Made by a program: the position numbers and the translations under genes. Below are positions 4,730 through 5,289 of a stretch of 5,289 bases of DNA, in pieces (position 1 is the first letter of the stretch; each line of letters opens with the position of its first letter). This stretch comes from Actinomycetales bacterium (GTDB lineage: Bacteria > Actinomycetota > Actinomycetes > Mycobacteriales > Mycobacteriaceae), in the NCBI GenBank assembly GCA_012838715.1, contig DUOR01000356.1, positions 1 to 5,289 on the forward strand, in the 5' to 3' direction. The notes under the pieces are model-generated. The model saw only the letters and a program-made list of their open reading frames with translations. It had not been told where the DNA came from and made no database searches.

Positions 4730-5289
4730 TTGACACGACGTTCACCGACACCTTCGACGCCATGCTCCGCGCCCGCCGCTCCACCCGCGACTTCGTGGGC
4801 GAGCCCCTCGACGACGCCGAGGTCGAGGATTTCCTCGACCTGGTGCTCACGGCGCCGACGGCGTTCAACATGCAGGCCCGGTCGGTGGTGGTCGTGTCCG
4901 ATCCGGGGGTCCGCGCCGAGGTCCATGCCGCCGCCCGCAAGCAGAGGCAGGTGCTGGAGGCCCCGCTGCTGCTGGCCTTCATGGCCGAGCCCGACGGCTG
5001 GGAGGGCACCTTCGACGAGATCCGTGACCTCAACCTCGCGTCCGGCTACTGGGACGGGACGAAGGCGGTGGAGCGCCGCGAGCGCATCGGCGGTTTCCAG
5101 GCCGAGCGCCGCGAGGCGGGCCTGTCCCGCGAGTTCGCCATCCGCGACGCGATGATCGCGGCGTCATTCGCCATCCTGGCCGCCGAGGCCCGCGGCTGGG
5201 CGGCCTCGCCGATGACCGGTTTCAACGACGCGGGCGTCAAGGCCGCCCTCGGCGCCGCGGACTCCGACGCCGTGGTGGCCCTGCTCCTC
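4726..5289 (+). CDS. Nitroreductase-family FMN-dependent oxidoreductase, partial (runs off right edge)
   Basis: 188 codons are open from ATG 4726 to the window end with no stop. The start reads MIDTTFTDTFDAMLRARRSTRDFVGEPL; RRSTRDF (17-23) is the N-terminal FMN-phosphate-binding signature of nitroreductases. LVLTAPTAFNMQARSVVVVSD (39-59) matches the 'A-P-[ST]-x-x-N-x-Q-P-W' segment, and WAASPMTGFN (158-167) the 'E-S-x-P-M-x-G-F' segment that contacts the flavin. Family members are homodimeric FMN proteins that use NAD(P)H to reduce quinones, nitroaromatics, enones or similar substrates; the natural substrate here cannot be inferred. The final helix and C-terminus are missing. The ATG overlaps the ogt stop (ATGA), and an in-frame ATG at codon 13 would cut into the region before the FMN motif and is less likely. 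Codons near here favour C at the third position, while hlyIII favours G. Confidence 0.88.
   Translation, partial: MIDTTFTDTFDAMLRARRSTRDFVGEPLDDAEVEDFLDLVLTAPTAFNMQARSVVVVSDPGVRAEVHAAARKQRQVLEAPLLLAFMAEPDGWEGTFDEIRDLNLASGYWDGTKAVERRERIGGFQAERREAGLSREFAIRDAMIAASFAILAAEARGWAASPMTGFNDAGVKAALGAADSDAVVALLL

Noticed and set aside
1..5289. A defence system, phage remnant, mobile element, CRISPR array or RNA gene
   Set aside because: Every open stretch is explained by ordinary housekeeping or accessory enzymes. I saw no direct repeat array, transposase, integrase, toxin-antitoxin pair or tRNA-like sequence on either strand.

Overview
The window is GC-rich, gene-dense DNA from an actinobacterium. A member of the Mycobacteriales, perhaps a high-GC Corynebacterium, is my best guess. 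This rests on base composition, very short intergenic gaps, the look of the Tag and HrpB proteins, and several start codons lying 6 to 9 bases after a TANNNT -10 hexamer with no room for a Shine-Dalgarno site. The genus is an inference. I see no RNA genes, insertion sequences, CRISPR arrays, phage or plasmid genes. No stretch above 300 bases lacks a gene.

Layout. Bases 1-132 (minus strand) hold the N-terminus of an HrpB-type ATP-dependent helicase, which runs off the left edge. Divergent from it, 164-964 encodes an amidohydrolase-family TIM-barrel protein. It is followed, from its own likely leaderless promoter, by a cation diffusion facilitator metal exporter (991-1884). After a 126-base gap holding a promoter and a proper ribosome binding site comes an alpha/beta hydrolase-fold protein (2011-2913) whose nucleophile serine is replaced by alanine. 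It converges, with 7 bases between stop codons, on tag (2921-3544, minus strand), a DNA-3-methyladenine glycosylase I. A strong 13-bp hairpin lies inside the 3' end of tag.

On the right, tag diverges from a three-gene run: a hemolysin III/PAQR-like membrane protein (3567-4247), an Ogt/MGMT-type O6-alkylguanine-DNA methyltransferase (4247-4729) and a nitroreductase-family flavoprotein (4726 to the right edge). These three overlap by 1 and 4 bases and look translationally coupled. tag and the hlyIII-ogt-nitroreductase run share a 22-bp intergenic region in which two opposed -10 hexamers overlap by two bases. Two alkylation-repair enzymes, one excising 3-methyladenine and one reversing O6-alkylguanine, therefore fire from the same point in opposite directions.

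I found no convincing new multi-gene system. The items most worth a second look are the overlapping leaderless divergent promoters, the serine-to-alanine hydrolase, the zinc-ligand-poor Tag, and the hairpin inside tag that is better paired in the RNA of the opposing gene.
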